Shown here: one piece after another, positions 24,006 through 33,252 of the stretch | Layout of the letters: each line of letters starts with the position of its first letter | Position numbering within the stretch: position 1 is the first letter of the stretch | Origin: BP-133 sp040756995 | GTDB lineage: Bacteria; Actinomycetota; Acidimicrobiia; IMCC26256; BP-133 | Reading direction: 5' to 3' | Assembly (NCBI GenBank): GCA_040756995.1 | Contig: JBFLYK010000010.1 | Location: 1-64,000 of the forward strand | DNA length: 64,000 bases | Program-made: the position numbers and the translations under genes | Notes under the pieces: model-generated | Told to the model about the DNA's origin: nothing | What the model saw: only the letters and a program-made list of their open reading frames with translations | The model's database searches: none

Positions 24006-25793
24006 ATGACCCGCCCGGACGCCATCCGCAACATCAGCGTGATCGCCCACATCGACCATGGAAAATCGACCCTGGCCGACCGCATCCTCGAATACTGCGA
24101 CGCCGTCGACCCCCGGGAGATGCGGGCCCAGTACCTCGACTCGATGGACATCGAGCGCGAGCGGGGCATCACGATCAAAGCCCAGAACGTCCGGCTGGAG
24201 TACGAAGGTCACGTCATCAACCTCATCGACACGCCCGGCCACGTCGACTTCGGCTACGAGGTGTCCCGGTCACTGGCCGCCTGCGAAGGCGTCATCCTCC
24301 TGGTCGACGCCTCCCAGGGGATCGAGGCGCAGACGCTGGCCAACTGCTACCTGGCCGTCGAGCACGACCTCACGATCGTGGCCGCCCTCAACAAGATCGA
24401 CCTGCCGGCGGCCGAGCCCGACCGGGTGGCGAGCGAGATCGAGCACGTCCTCGGCATCCCGGCGGAGGAGATCCTCCACATCTCGGCCAAGACCGGCGAA
24501 GGCGTGCCCGAGCTGCTCGACGCCGTCTTGGCCCGGGTCCCGCCGCCGAAGGGCGACCCCGACGCTCCCCTCCAGGCGCTGATCTTCGACTCCTACTACG
24601 ACCCCTACCGCGGGGTCGTCTCGGCCATCCGGGTCATGAACGGCACGCTCACCACCGGCAGCCGGCTCAAGTACATCCAGGTCAACGCCACGCACGACGC
24701 CGAGGAGATCGGCGTCCGGCTCCCCGAACCGACGCCGGTGGCCAGCCTCGGCCCCGGGGAGGTCGGGTACCTCATCGCCGGGATCAAGGACGTCGGCCAG
24801 GCCCGCGTGGGGGAGACCGTCACCCTCGCCTCCCGGCCGGCCGAGCCGCTGGTCGGTTACCGCGATCCCAAGCCCATGGTCTTCTGCGGCCTGTACCCGG
24901 TGGAGGGCGACGACTTCGCCGACCTCCGGGAGGCGCTGGAGAAGCTGCGGCTCAACGACTCGTCGTTCACGTACGCCCCCGAGACGTCGGGCGCGCTCGG
25001 CTTCGGCTTCCGCTGCGGCTTCCTCGGGCTGCTGCACATGGAGATCATCCGGGAGCGGCTGGAGCGGGAGTACGACCTGTCGCTGGTGGCCACCGCGCCC
25101 AACGTCGAGTACCTGGCCCACACCACCGACGGGAAGGTCGAGCTGGTCGACAACCCGTCGGCCATGCCGGCGCCGAACAAGCTCGATTTCATCGAGGAGC
25201 CCTACGTCAAAGTGACGATCATCACCCCCACCGAGTACGTCGGGGCGTTGATGGAGCTGGCCCAGAGCCGCCGGGGCGACATGACCAACATGGAGTACCT
25301 GTCGGAGAACCGGGTGGAGCTCGTCTACGAGCTGCCCCTGGCCGAGATCGTGGTCGACTTCTTCGACCAGATGAAGTCCCGCACCCGGGGCTACGCCTCG
25401 CTCGACTACGAGCCGGCCGGCGACCGCCGCTCCGACCTCGTCAAGGTCGACCTCCTGCTGAACAACGTGCCGGTCGACGCCTTCTCGACGATCGTCCACA
25501 AGGCGAAAGCCGAGGACTACGGGCGCAAGATGGCCACGAAGCTCCGGGGCCTGATCCCCCGGCAGATGTTCGACGTCCCGATCCAGGCCGCCATCGGCAG
25601 CCGGGTGATCGCCCGGGAAACGGTGAAGGCCAAACGGAAGGACGTTCTGGCCAAGTGCTACGGCGGTGACATCACCCGGAAGCGCAAGCTCCTGGAGAAG
25701 CAGAAGGAAGGCAAGCGCAAGATGAAGATGGTCGGCCGCGTCGAGGTTCCCCAGGAGGCGTTCGTGTCGGCTCTCCGACTCGAGGAGGACTGA
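24006..25793 (+). CDS. lepA: Elongation factor 4 (LepA)
   Basis: A 595-residue translational GTPase that back-translocates or remodels stalled ribosomes. G1 is AHIDHGKST (about 14-22), the switch region has RERGITIKAQ, G3 is DTPGHVDF and G4 is NKIDLP. LepA-specific features follow: no domain IV, and a C-terminal domain with SRVIARETVKAKRKDVLAKCYGGDI and KRKLLEKQKEGKRKMK. ATG 24006 starts MTRPDAIRNISVIAH, typical for the family. Usually found beside rpsT and hemW in this group; here hemW is about 5 kb further on. Confidence 0.97.
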   Translation: MTRPDAIRNISVIAHIDHGKSTLADRILEYCDAVDPREMRAQYLDSMDIERERGITIKAQNVRLEYEGHVINLIDTPGHVDFGYEVSRSLAACEGVILLVDASQGIEAQTLANCYLAVEHDLTIVAALNKIDLPAAEPDRVASEIEHVLGIPAEEILHISAKTGEGVPELLDAVLARVPPPKGDPDAPLQALIFDSYYDPYRGVVSAIRVMNGTLTTGSRLKYIQVNATHDAEEIGVRLPEPTPVASLGPGEVGYLIAGIKDVGQARVGETVTLASRPAEPLVGYRDPKPMVFCGLYPVEGDDFADLREALEKLRLNDSSFTYAPETSGALGFGFRCGFLGLLHMEIIRERLEREYDLSLVATAPNVEYLAHTTDGKVELVDNPSAMPAPNKLDFIEEPYVKVTIITPTEYVGALMELAQSRRGDMTNMEYLSENRVELVYELPLAEIVVDFFDQMKSRTRGYASLDYEPAGDRRSDLVKVDLLLNNVPVDAFSTIVHKAKAEDYGRKMATKLRGLIPRQMFDVPIQAAIGSRVIARETVKAKRKDVLAKCYGGDITRKRKLLEKQKEGKRKMKMVGRVEVPQEAFVSALRLEED

Positions 25794-25797
25794 GAGG

Positions 25798-27261
25798 TCA
25801 TGGCCGGGGGTCGGTCCGCACCGGCCGGGGGTCGCCGCGGATCACCGACCAGCGGGCGCCCAGCCGTTCCCCGTCGGTTCGCCGGCCGACCCGGTCGACG
25901 TGCCACCACTGGGCATCGATCCGATCGGCGGTCACGTCCAGCAGGAGGTAGCCATGGCCGGCGGTGTCGAGCCAGGCGACGTGGGGGTTGGCCCGGCGGA
26001 TCGCCGCCTCCAGTACTGATCGGGCGCCCCGGACCTTCGGCGCCAGCGCCCGGGCGAACGACGGCGCGCTCACGGCCGGGACGCTGAACTCCGCCGCCAC
26101 CGGCGCACCCCGCCCGTCCTCGGCCGCCAGTTGCGCCACCCACGACGAGTGGAGGTCGGCGCTCACCACCACCGCCGCGCCCTCCCGGCCGGCCAGCAGG
26201 CGGAGGAGCCGCTTTCGCTCCTCCGGGTAGCCGTCCCACTGCCCGGAGTTCACGATCAGCCCACCGCCGACGGCTCCGAGCCGGCGGGCCAGGGCACCGT
26301 CCGCGGCCAGCATGTGGATCGGCGCCACCACGACCTGGCTGGCCACCAGCGACCAACGGCCGTTCCGGCCCTGCCCGCTGAGCTCGTGCTCCAACCACTC
26401 CCACTGCTCGGGCCCGAGGAGCCTCCGGTCGCGCCGCCGTACGCCCAGCACCGGCCGGCGGCCGGCCACTGGCGCCTCCCGTCCGGTGAGGCGGGTGTCG
26501 AGGAGCACCAGGTCCGCCATTGAGCCGAGCCGCACCGTCCGCCAGATCCGCAAGGGGTGGGCCGGGTCGGGAAGACCCGAGGGCATCCACTCCCGGTAAG
26601 CCCGCACAGCCGCCGCCCGGCGGCGGGGCCAGTCGCCGTCGGTCCAGGGATCGTGCCCGGCGGCGCCGTCCCACCAGGCGTTCCCGGCCAGCTCGTGGTC
26701 GTCCCACACCGCCACCATGGGGTGGCGGGAGTGGAGGAGCTGCAGGTCGGGATCCGTCTTGTACTGGCCGTGACGGGCCCGGTAATCGGGCAGGGTCAGG
26801 CACCGGCCCCGGGGACGGTGGAACCGCGTCCACTTCTCACGTTTGGCTTCCGCTTCGTAGATGTAGTCGCCCAGGTGGAGCACGAGGTCGACGTCCCGCT
26901 CGGCCAGCCGGCCGTAGGCGTTGAAGTACCCGGTGGCCCAGTGGGCGCAGCTCACGACCCCGAGGCGGAACCGCTCCACCGGGCCGTCCGGGGCCGGCAG
27001 GGTCCTGGTCCGCCCGACCGGTGAACGGTGCGATCCCAGCCCGAACCCGTACCAGTACGTCGTAGCCGGCCGCAGGCCCGACACCGTGACATGCACCGTG
27101 TGGTCGGAGTCCGGCGTGGCCGGCACGGATCCGCTGGCCACCGGTGACGCCAGCGACGGATCCGCCGCCACCGTCCACTCGACCGCAACGGTGTCGCGGG
27201 CGCCGACGGAGACCCGGGTCCAGAGCACGACACCGTCCGGTGCCGGGTCCCCGCTCGCCAC
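25798..27261 (-). CDS. PhoD-like alkaline phosphatase/phosphodiesterase
   Basis: About 487 residues with an N-terminal fibronectin-like domain (VVLWTRVSV, TTYWYGFGLG) and a metallophosphatase domain. Metal-site motifs include VVSCAHW, LHLGDYIYE, AVWDDHELAGN and VVVSADLHSSW. PhoD enzymes hydrolyse phosphodiesters, usually after Tat export, but no signal peptide is present here, so it may act in the cytoplasm. GTG 27261 is the first standard start, yet family-like residues (FAHG) continue upstream. A CTG at 27285 overlapping the preceding stop may be the true start. It ends 5 nt from the lepA stop. Confidence 0.85.
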   Translation of the reverse strand: MASGDPAPDGVVLWTRVSVGARDTVAVEWTVAADPSLASPVASGSVPATPDSDHTVHVTVSGLRPATTYWYGFGLGSHRSPVGRTRTLPAPDGPVERFRLGVVSCAHWATGYFNAYGRLAERDVDLVLHLGDYIYEAEAKREKWTRFHRPRGRCLTLPDYRARHGQYKTDPDLQLLHSRHPMVAVWDDHELAGNAWWDGAAGHDPWTDGDWPRRRAAAVRAYREWMPSGLPDPAHPLRIWRTVRLGSMADLVLLDTRLTGREAPVAGRRPVLGVRRRDRRLLGPEQWEWLEHELSGQGRNGRWSLVASQVVVAPIHMLAADGALARRLGAVGGGLIVNSGQWDGYPEERKRLLRLLAGREGAAVVVSADLHSSWVAQLAAEDGRGAPVAAEFSVPAVSAPSFARALAPKVRGARSVLEAAIRRANPHVAWLDTAGHGYLLLDVTADRIDAQWWHVDRVGRRTDGERLGARWSVIRGDPRPVRTDPRP

Positions 27262-27281
27262 CCCGTGGGCGAAGACGTCGT

Positions 27282-28463
27282 TCAGGCGGCCGGATCCCGG
27301 GGCAGCCCGAGCACCCGCTCGGCGATGATATTGCGCTGCACCTCGGCGGTGCCGCCTCCGATGGTGAGCGCCGGGGAGAACAGGAAGCCCGACACCCAGG
27401 GGAAGAGGCCCGGCAGCTGCGGCGGGTTCTCCCGGGCCAGCATCCCGTCCGGGCCGCAGAGGTCGACGGCGAGGTCGAACAGCTTCTGGCCGTGGCGGTC
27501 GGCCAGCGCCTTGCGGACCGACGCCTCCGGTCCCGGCTCGGCGGCGGAGCCGCTCCCGGCCGACGACCGGCCGACCAGCGCCGCGACCGTCCGCAGCCGC
27601 AGGATCCGCAGGACTTCGGCCTCGGCGTAGATCGCCGCCAGCCGCTGGCGGGAGACCGGGTCGAGCGGCGCCCGCCCGCCCGACCGGGCCGACCGCACAG
27701 CGTCCACCAACGCCTTGACCGTCGGCCCCCGACCCCAGAGGGCACCCTCTTCCGACAACGCCACCCGTTCGTTGCCCAGCGTCACCCGGGCCAGGCGCCA
27801 CCCGTCCCCCTCGGCGCCGATCAGGTTGTCGGCCGGGATCCGCACCCCATCGAGGAACACCTCGTTGAAGGTCGCGCCGCCGTCCATCTGCCGGATGGGC
27901 CGGATCTCCACGCCGGGGGAGCGCATGTCGAGCACGAAGTAGGAGATGCCCCGGTGCCGGGGACCGTCGGGATCGGTGCGGGCCAGCAGAATGCCGTAGC
28001 GGGCCTCCCGGGCCAGCGACGTCCAGATCTTCTGGCCGTGGATCACCCATTCGTCGCCGTCCCGCACGGCCCTCGTCGACAACGAGGCCAGGTCGCTGCC
28101 CGCCCCCGGCTCGGAGAACAGCTGGCACCACACCTCCGAGCCGTCGAGCAGCCCCGGCAGCCACCGTCGCTGCTGCTCCTCGGTCCCGGCCAGAACCAGC
28201 GTCGGCCCGGCCCAGCCGATGCCGATCGGGTTCTCCGGGCGGCCGACGCCGGCCCGGCGCAGCTCCTCGTCGATCACCAGCTGCTCGGCGGCCGACGCCC
28301 CGAGCCCCCACGGCCGGGGCCAGTGCGGGGCGGTGTAGCCGGCCGCCGCCAGGCGGGCGTACCAATCCGGCGGCGGTCGGCCGTCGGGCCCGAGTGTCTC
28401 CTCCAGGAACCGCCGGACGGCGGCGCGGGCCGCTTCGGCTTCCGGAGGGAGATCGAGCTGCAT
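27282..28463 (-). CDS. Acyl-CoA dehydrogenase
   Basis: A 393-residue flavoenzyme that introduces an alpha-beta double bond in acyl-CoA thioesters. Visible blocks: QLFSEPGAGSDLASLST (FAD/substrate loop), WVIHGQKIWTS, RQMDGGATFNEVFLDGVRIP and the C-terminal IGGGTAEVQRNIIAERVLGL. The position that carries the catalytic Glu in medium-chain enzymes reads G in this last block, as in several actinobacterial FadE paralogues that use a Glu elsewhere. Substrate cannot be told; sterol side-chain or branched acyl chains are possibilities. Followed closely by the PhoD-like gene. Confidence 0.93.
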   Translation of the reverse strand: MQLDLPPEAEAARAAVRRFLEETLGPDGRPPPDWYARLAAAGYTAPHWPRPWGLGASAAEQLVIDEELRRAGVGRPENPIGIGWAGPTLVLAGTEEQQRRWLPGLLDGSEVWCQLFSEPGAGSDLASLSTRAVRDGDEWVIHGQKIWTSLAREARYGILLARTDPDGPRHRGISYFVLDMRSPGVEIRPIRQMDGGATFNEVFLDGVRIPADNLIGAEGDGWRLARVTLGNERVALSEEGALWGRGPTVKALVDAVRSARSGGRAPLDPVSRQRLAAIYAEAEVLRILRLRTVAALVGRSSAGSGSAAEPGPEASVRKALADRHGQKLFDLAVDLCGPDGMLARENPPQLPGLFPWVSGFLFSPALTIGGGTAEVQRNIIAERVLGLPRDPAA

Positions 28464-28492
28464 TGCTGCCGCCGTCGGCCGGCCGTCCCGGG

Positions 28493-29629
28493 TCAGAACT
28501 TCGTGGGGAACTGGGCGACGATGTTCGTCGCCAGGTTCGAGGCGATCATGAACATGTGGTCAGCCGCCGTCCGTTCGGTGGCGTAGGCCTTGGTGAAGTT
28601 CTTGGCCGCCTGGGCGTCGATCACGTCCTTGAGCGTGAGGACGTGGGTCTTGACCAGGTCGGCCACGGCCTCCTTCGTCAGCTTCGGCGAGGCGGTGTTG
28701 ACGAAGGTGCCGAATTCCTCGGTGTAGGCCAGGAGCTTGCCCATCGCCTCGTCGGCCTTCGACTGGTCCTTGGAACCCACCGCGTTGGCGTACTCGACGA
28801 GCAGGTCGATGTGCTTCTTCCACAGCGGGCCGAAGGCGGTACCGGCCTCGGGGCCGTAGGCACCGGCGATGACGTTGGTGACGTCGCCGGAGTTGGCGTC
28901 GAGGGCCGCCCGGGCCCCGGCGGATTCGTCAGCCCGCCCGCCGAGCGCAGCGTTGGTGGCGGCAGCGGTGAGATACACCTGCTCCCGGAGGCCGGCGTTG
29001 AGGTTGTTGAGCAGCTCGGCGGCCTTGCTGGCCGGGTCGCCGCCGATCTTGTCCGGGTACTTCTTGGCGATCGCGCCGACCAGGCTCGACGCCAGCGTGC
29101 CCATCTCGGCCGCCGCTGCCCGCAGCCCGGTGAAGTTGGTTCCGCTCCCCACGCCCTGCAGGGCCGCAGTCAGCGGGCCGGATACGGAGTCGGCGGCCAG
29201 CCCCGGCAGCGCCCCGCTGAACAGCGAGCCGATGGCGCCGGCGTTCTGAGCCGGGCCGGCCTTCCAGAGTTCACCGAACTGGGTGGCGACGGGGGCGTCG
29301 TCACCGGTGAAGATCGCCGTCATGTTGGCCATCAGGGCTTCGGTGGTTCCGTCGAGGGCGGCCTGGGCGGCGGCCGCTTCATCGGGACGAGCCCGGCTGC
29401 CGGCGACGGCCGCGGCCAGGTAGACGTGCTCCTGGAGGAGGCCGGTCAGCCGGCTGCGGAGCTGGGCGGCGGTGGTGTCCGGGCCCTTGGCGATGGTCGT
29501 GGTCGTCGTCTCGGCGATGCTCCCCCTGGCGGGATTCTTCTTGACCGGGGTCCCGCAGGCGGCGCCCAGCACGGCCAGGGTCAGGCCAGCAGCGACCAGC
29601 CACCGCGGCCGGCTCTGCACTCGGATCAT
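28493..29629 (-). CDS. Lipoprotein with two internal repeats, unknown function
   Basis: A 378-residue predicted lipoprotein (lipobox LGAAC, C25) with a Thr-rich linker and two related helical repeats at about 63-125 and 213-271. Each contains an EHVYLAAA- or EQVYLTAA-type start, an Ala-rich DE.A.A..ALD segment and a final FG.LWK. The C-terminal part (about 320-378) has further helices ending in NIVAQFPTKF. It is Ala-rich, alpha-helical and probably extracellular, anchored in the membrane. ATG 29629 has AAGGGAA 7 nt upstream. It is divergent from the ECF sigma gene. I do not recognise a named family. Confidence 0.75.
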   Translation of the reverse strand: MIRVQSRPRWLVAAGLTLAVLGAACGTPVKKNPARGSIAETTTTTIAKGPDTTAAQLRSRLTGLLQEHVYLAAAVAGSRARPDEAAAAQAALDGTTEALMANMTAIFTGDDAPVATQFGELWKAGPAQNAGAIGSLFSGALPGLAADSVSGPLTAALQGVGSGTNFTGLRAAAAEMGTLASSLVGAIAKKYPDKIGGDPASKAAELLNNLNAGLREQVYLTAAATNAALGGRADESAGARAALDANSGDVTNVIAGAYGPEAGTAFGPLWKKHIDLLVEYANAVGSKDQSKADEAMGKLLAYTEEFGTFVNTASPKLTKEAVADLVKTHVLTLKDVIDAQAAKNFTKAYATERTAADHMFMIASNLATNIVAQFPTKF

Positions 29630-29715
29630 CGTGTCGTTCCCTTTCGCGCTCGGGGTACGGCCGGGGACACTACCCGTCATCCACCCCCCGACCTGCTACG
29701 AAGACCCGCGTGACC

Positions 29716-30291
29716 ATGCCGACCGACGACATTCGCGACGCCAGCGACGCCACGCTCCTGGTGGCCATCAGCCGCTACCGCCAGGAAGCGCTGGCCGAGG
29801 CGTACCGGCGTCACGCCGGTGCGGTCTTCGCTCTCGCCCGCCGCCTACTGGTCGACCGGACACTGGCCGAGGAGGTCGTCCAGGAGGTCTTCCTCCGCCT
29901 CTGGCACCGCCCCGAGAAGTTCGATCCCGACCGGGGCTCGCTGCGGTCGTTCCTGCTGGCCCAGACCCACGGCCGGTCGGTCGACCTCCTCCGCTCCGAG
30001 GTGTCGCGGCGGCAGCGGGAGCAGCGTGACGCCCGGGCCACCGCCGAGGCCGAGTACGACATCGAACACGCCGTCGTCGACCTCGCCGTGGCCGACGAGG
30101 TCAAGGCGGCCATCTCGATCCTCCCGCCCGGCGAACGGGCGGCGATCGAGCTCGCCTACTTCGGCGGTCACACCTATCGGGAGGTCGCCACCCTCCTCGA
30201 CGAACCGGAGGGCACGGTCAAGAGCCGCATCCGTTCGGGCCTCCGCCGCTTGCGGACGGTCCTCGTCGACTCCGGGATCGGTGCGTCATGA
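29716..30291 (+). CDS. ECF sigma factor (SigK/RpoE-like)
   Basis: A 191-residue extracytoplasmic-function sigma factor. Region 2 (about 20-85) has AYRRHAGAVFALARRLL, EEVVQEVFLRLWHRPEKFDP and GSLRSFLLAQTHGRSVDLLR; region 4 (about 130-185) has LPPGERAAIELAYFGGHTYREVATLLDEPEGTVKSRI. It directs RNA polymerase to a stress regulon, held inactive by the next gene's product, with which it overlaps by 4 nt. ATG 29716 is used; a GTG two codons earlier is possible. Confidence 0.93.
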   Translation: MPTDDIRDASDATLLVAISRYRQEALAEAYRRHAGAVFALARRLLVDRTLAEEVVQEVFLRLWHRPEKFDPDRGSLRSFLLAQTHGRSVDLLRSEVSRRQREQRDARATAEAEYDIEHAVVDLAVADEVKAAISILPPGERAAIELAYFGGHTYREVATLLDEPEGTVKSRIRSGLRRLRTVLVDSGIGAS

Positions 30292-31046
30292 GCCGTGACT
30301 TCAGCCACCAGGACATCCAGGAGCTACTCGGGGCCTTCGCCCTCGACGCCGTCGACGACGACGAGCGGGACGTGATCGAAGCGCACCTGGCCGGCTGCCC
30401 CCGCTGCCGGGCCGAGGTGGAGGGCCACCGGGAGACGGCCGCCCTTCTGGCCCACAGCGGCGAGCGCGCTCCCGAGGGCGTGTGGAACCGCATCGCCGGA
30501 GCGCTCGATGAGGCTCCGCCCGCCCTCGACCTCACCCGGATCACCCCGGCCAAGGCCGAGCCGCGGTCGATACCGCTGCGGGTGGCGGCCGTCACCATGG
30601 CCGTCGCCGCCGCGGTCACGCTGTTCCTCGGGGTGGCGCTGGGCCGCAGCGACGACGGGTTCGACCGGACTGACCGGCTCGCCGACGCCATGGAGAAGGG
30701 CCTCGTCGCCAACGCCGCCCACGCCGCCCTGGCCAACCCGCAGGCCGAGCAGGTGCAGCTGAAGGCGGCGGACGGGAAGCCGATGGCCCAGGTCGTCCGG
30801 CTGCCCGACGGCACGGGGTACCTGCTGCCCACCAGCCTCGGACCCCCGCCGGCCGGGAAGGTGTACCAGCTGTGGGCGGTGCGGTCGGACGCCAAGATCT
30901 CCCTCGGCGTCCTGGGTGACCGGCCGGACGTGGCCGCCTTCCGCATGACTGGCCCGGTGGTGGCCTTCGCCATCACGGAGGAGAACGCCGGCGGCGTGGG
31001 CGTGACGGAGAACCAGCCGCTGATGCTCGGCTACACCAAGGCGTAA
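30288..31046 (+). CDS. Anti-sigma factor, RskA-like with zinc-finger
   Basis: A 252-residue membrane anti-sigma factor. The N-terminal anti-sigma domain has the ZAS motif H-x3-C-x2-C (AHLAGCPRCRAEVE). A transmembrane helix follows (about 100-122, PLRVAAVTMAVAAAVTLFLGVALG). The extracytoplasmic RskA C-terminal domain contains PAGKVYQLWAV and VVAFAITEENAGG. It should bind the ECF factor encoded upstream (ATGA overlap) and release it after proteolysis. This sigK-rskA-type pair is standard in actinobacteria. Confidence 0.92.
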   Translation: MSRDFSHQDIQELLGAFALDAVDDDERDVIEAHLAGCPRCRAEVEGHRETAALLAHSGERAPEGVWNRIAGALDEAPPALDLTRITPAKAEPRSIPLRVAAVTMAVAAAVTLFLGVALGRSDDGFDRTDRLADAMEKGLVANAAHAALANPQAEQVQLKAADGKPMAQVVRLPDGTGYLLPTSLGPPPAGKVYQLWAVRSDAKISLGVLGDRPDVAAFRMTGPVVAFAITEENAGGVGVTENQPLMLGYTKA

Positions 31047-31079
31047 CGGCCGGGCCCGGCCCCTACGCTCTGCGGGGTG

Positions 31080-32177
31080 ATGGCCGGCTTCGGTGTCTAC
31101 GTCCATGTGCCCTTCTGCGCCCGGCGCTGCGACTACTGCGACTTCGCCACGTGGACGGACCGGCAGCACCTGATGGACGCCTACACCGCGGCCTGCGTCA
31201 CCGACCTGGCCCGCCGGTACGACGGCGCACCGCTCCCGCCGGCCACCAGCGTCTTCTTCGGGGGCGGCACGCCGTCGCTGCTGCCGGCCGACCTGCTCCT
31301 GGCCATCCTGGCCGCCATACCCCGCCGGCCGGGGGCGGAGGTGACCGTGGAGTGCAACCCCGACACCGTCACCCCGGAGTTGCTGGCCGCCTACCGGGCC
31401 GGCGGTGTCACCCGCCTGTCGTTCGGCGTGCAGTCGATGGCGCCCCACGTACTGGCCGCCCTCGGCCGCACGCACGACCCGGCCGGCGTGGAGGAGGCCG
31501 TGGCCGCCGCCCGGGCCGCCGGGTTCGAGAACTTCAACCTCGACCTCATCTACGGCGGGGCGGGGGAGACGCTGGCCGACTGGCAGCGCACCCTCGAGGC
31601 GGCGCTGGCCCTCGACCCGCCCCACGTCAGTGCCTACGCCCTCACCGTCGAGCCCGGCACCCCGCTCGCCCGCCGCGTCGATGCCGGCGACACCGCCGCC
31701 CCCGACGATGACGACCAGGCCGAGAAGTACCTGGCGGCCGACGCCGCCCTCACCGCCACCGGCCGGCCGTGGTACGAGATCTCCAACTGGGCCCGGCCCG
31801 GTCGGGAATGCCGCCACAACCTTCTGTACTGGGCCCAGGGCGAGTATCTCGGCATCGGCTGCGCCGCCCACGGCCACACCCCGCTCGGCCGGCGCTGGTG
31901 GAACGTCCGTACCCCCGACCGCTACATCGCGCTCGTCGGTCGGGGCGAGTCGCCCGAAGCGGCGCACGAGCTCCTGACCGGGCCCGACCGCGAGGCCGAG
32001 GCCACCATGCTGGCCCTGCGCACCCGCGCCGGAGTGCCGGCCGGTCCGGTGGCCGACACGCTGGTCGCCGACGGTCTGGCCGAACGCCAGGGCGACCGGG
32101 TCGTGCTCACTCCGCATGGCCGTCTTCTGGCCAACGAGGCCACAACCCGGCTCCTGGGCGCCTATTCGTCCTGCTGA
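31080..32177 (+). CDS. hemW: Radical SAM heme chaperone HemW
   Basis: A 365-residue radical SAM protein with CARRCDYC (the C-x3-C-x2-C [4Fe-4S] motif, about 13-20), GGGTPSLLP (SAM-binding), NFNLDLIYG and the C-terminal HemW domain (WYEISNWARPG, LYWAQGEYLGIGCAAHGH). HemW inserts heme into respiratory proteins and lacks the extra cysteine of HemN. Start at ATG 31080; GTG 31077 immediately precedes it. It leads the hrcA-dnaJ-rsmE series. Confidence 0.93.
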   Translation: MAGFGVYVHVPFCARRCDYCDFATWTDRQHLMDAYTAACVTDLARRYDGAPLPPATSVFFGGGTPSLLPADLLLAILAAIPRRPGAEVTVECNPDTVTPELLAAYRAGGVTRLSFGVQSMAPHVLAALGRTHDPAGVEEAVAAARAAGFENFNLDLIYGGAGETLADWQRTLEAALALDPPHVSAYALTVEPGTPLARRVDAGDTAAPDDDDQAEKYLAADAALTATGRPWYEISNWARPGRECRHNLLYWAQGEYLGIGCAAHGHTPLGRRWWNVRTPDRYIALVGRGESPEAAHELLTGPDREAEATMLALRTRAGVPAGPVADTLVADGLAERQGDRVVLTPHGRLLANEATTRLLGAYSSC

Positions 32178-32235
32178 CGGGCCGTTCAGCATGCCTTCGG
32201 CCACCGCCGGGTCGGTAGAATCCGGATGAGTGACC

Positions 32236-33249
32236 ATGGACGAACGCAAGGCCGCCATCCTCAAAGCGCTGATTGAGGAGTACGTCGAGACCGGTCAGCC
32301 GGTCGGGTCCAGCACGGTCGCCCGGGGTGCGGCGCTCGGCGTCTCCAGCGCCACGATCCGGAACGAGATGGCCGTTCTCGAGCGGGAGGGCTACGTCACC
32401 CACCCCCACACCTCGGCGGGGCGCGTGCCGACCGACAAGGGCTACCGCCACTTCGTCGACCACCTCGCCCGCCAGAAGGACCTCCAGCCGGCCGCCCGGC
32501 AGGAAGTGGCCCAGTTCTTCGCCACCGCCCACCACGCCCTGGAGGACATGCTCCACGAGACGAGCCTCCTCCTGTCCCGCATCACGGCCCACGCCGCGGT
32601 GGTCGTGGGGCCCCAGCCCGACACCGCCCGGGTCCGCAGCGTCCAGCTCGTCCGGCTGCACGAGACGTCGTTGCTGGTGGTCGCCGTCCTGTCCAACGGC
32701 CAGGTGGAGCGACAGTTCATCGAGCTGGCCACCGAGATCGACGACGGGCGCATCGGCGCCGCCATCGCCGTCCTCGAGACGCAGCTGCGCGACCACACGC
32801 TGGCCGACCTGCCGACGCTGCGGGCCACCGGCGACGCCGCCACCGACGAGCTCGCCCGCCAGGCCCGCGACGCCCTCGTCGCCCGCGTCACCAGCGGGGG
32901 CAACGAACCGGTCTACGTCGGAGGCGCCAGCCGCATCGCCGCCGAACTCGACGCCTTCACCGCCAGCGAGACCGTGGGGCGGCTCCTCGAGGTGCTCGAG
33001 CACCAGTACCTGGTCGTCACCCTGGTGCGCGACCTGATCGACCAGGGCGTCACCGTCAGGATCGGGTCCGAGAACCAGCTCGAGGACCTCCGGGAATGCT
33101 CCGTCGTCCTCGCCCGGTTCGACATCGAGGGCCGGCCGGCCGGCTCCGTGGGCGTCCTCGGCCCGACCCGCATGAACTATCCGCAGGCCATGGCCGCCGT
33201 GGCCGCCGTCTCCCGCCGACTCGGCGAACACCTTTCCCCGCCAGGCTGA
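32236..33249 (+). CDS. hrcA: Heat-inducible transcriptional repressor HrcA
   Basis: A 337-residue repressor that normally binds CIRCE operators and is tuned by GroEL. The N-terminal winged helix is typical (VSSATIRNEMAVLEREGYVTHPHTSAGRVPTDKGYR), followed by a GAF-like domain and the C-terminal block SVGVLGPTRMNYPQAMAAV. ATG 32236 is preceded by a GTG two codons earlier. Directly followed by dnaJ (3-nt gap), the normal actinobacterial hrcA-dnaJ2 order. I see no CIRCE element immediately upstream. Confidence 0.95.
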   Translation: MDERKAAILKALIEEYVETGQPVGSSTVARGAALGVSSATIRNEMAVLEREGYVTHPHTSAGRVPTDKGYRHFVDHLARQKDLQPAARQEVAQFFATAHHALEDMLHETSLLLSRITAHAAVVVGPQPDTARVRSVQLVRLHETSLLVVAVLSNGQVERQFIELATEIDDGRIGAAIAVLETQLRDHTLADLPTLRATGDAATDELARQARDALVARVTSGGNEPVYVGGASRIAAELDAFTASETVGRLLEVLEHQYLVVTLVRDLIDQGVTVRIGSENQLEDLRECSVVLARFDIEGRPAGSVGVLGPTRMNYPQAMAAVAAVSRRLGEHLSPPG

Positions 33250-33252
33250 CGG

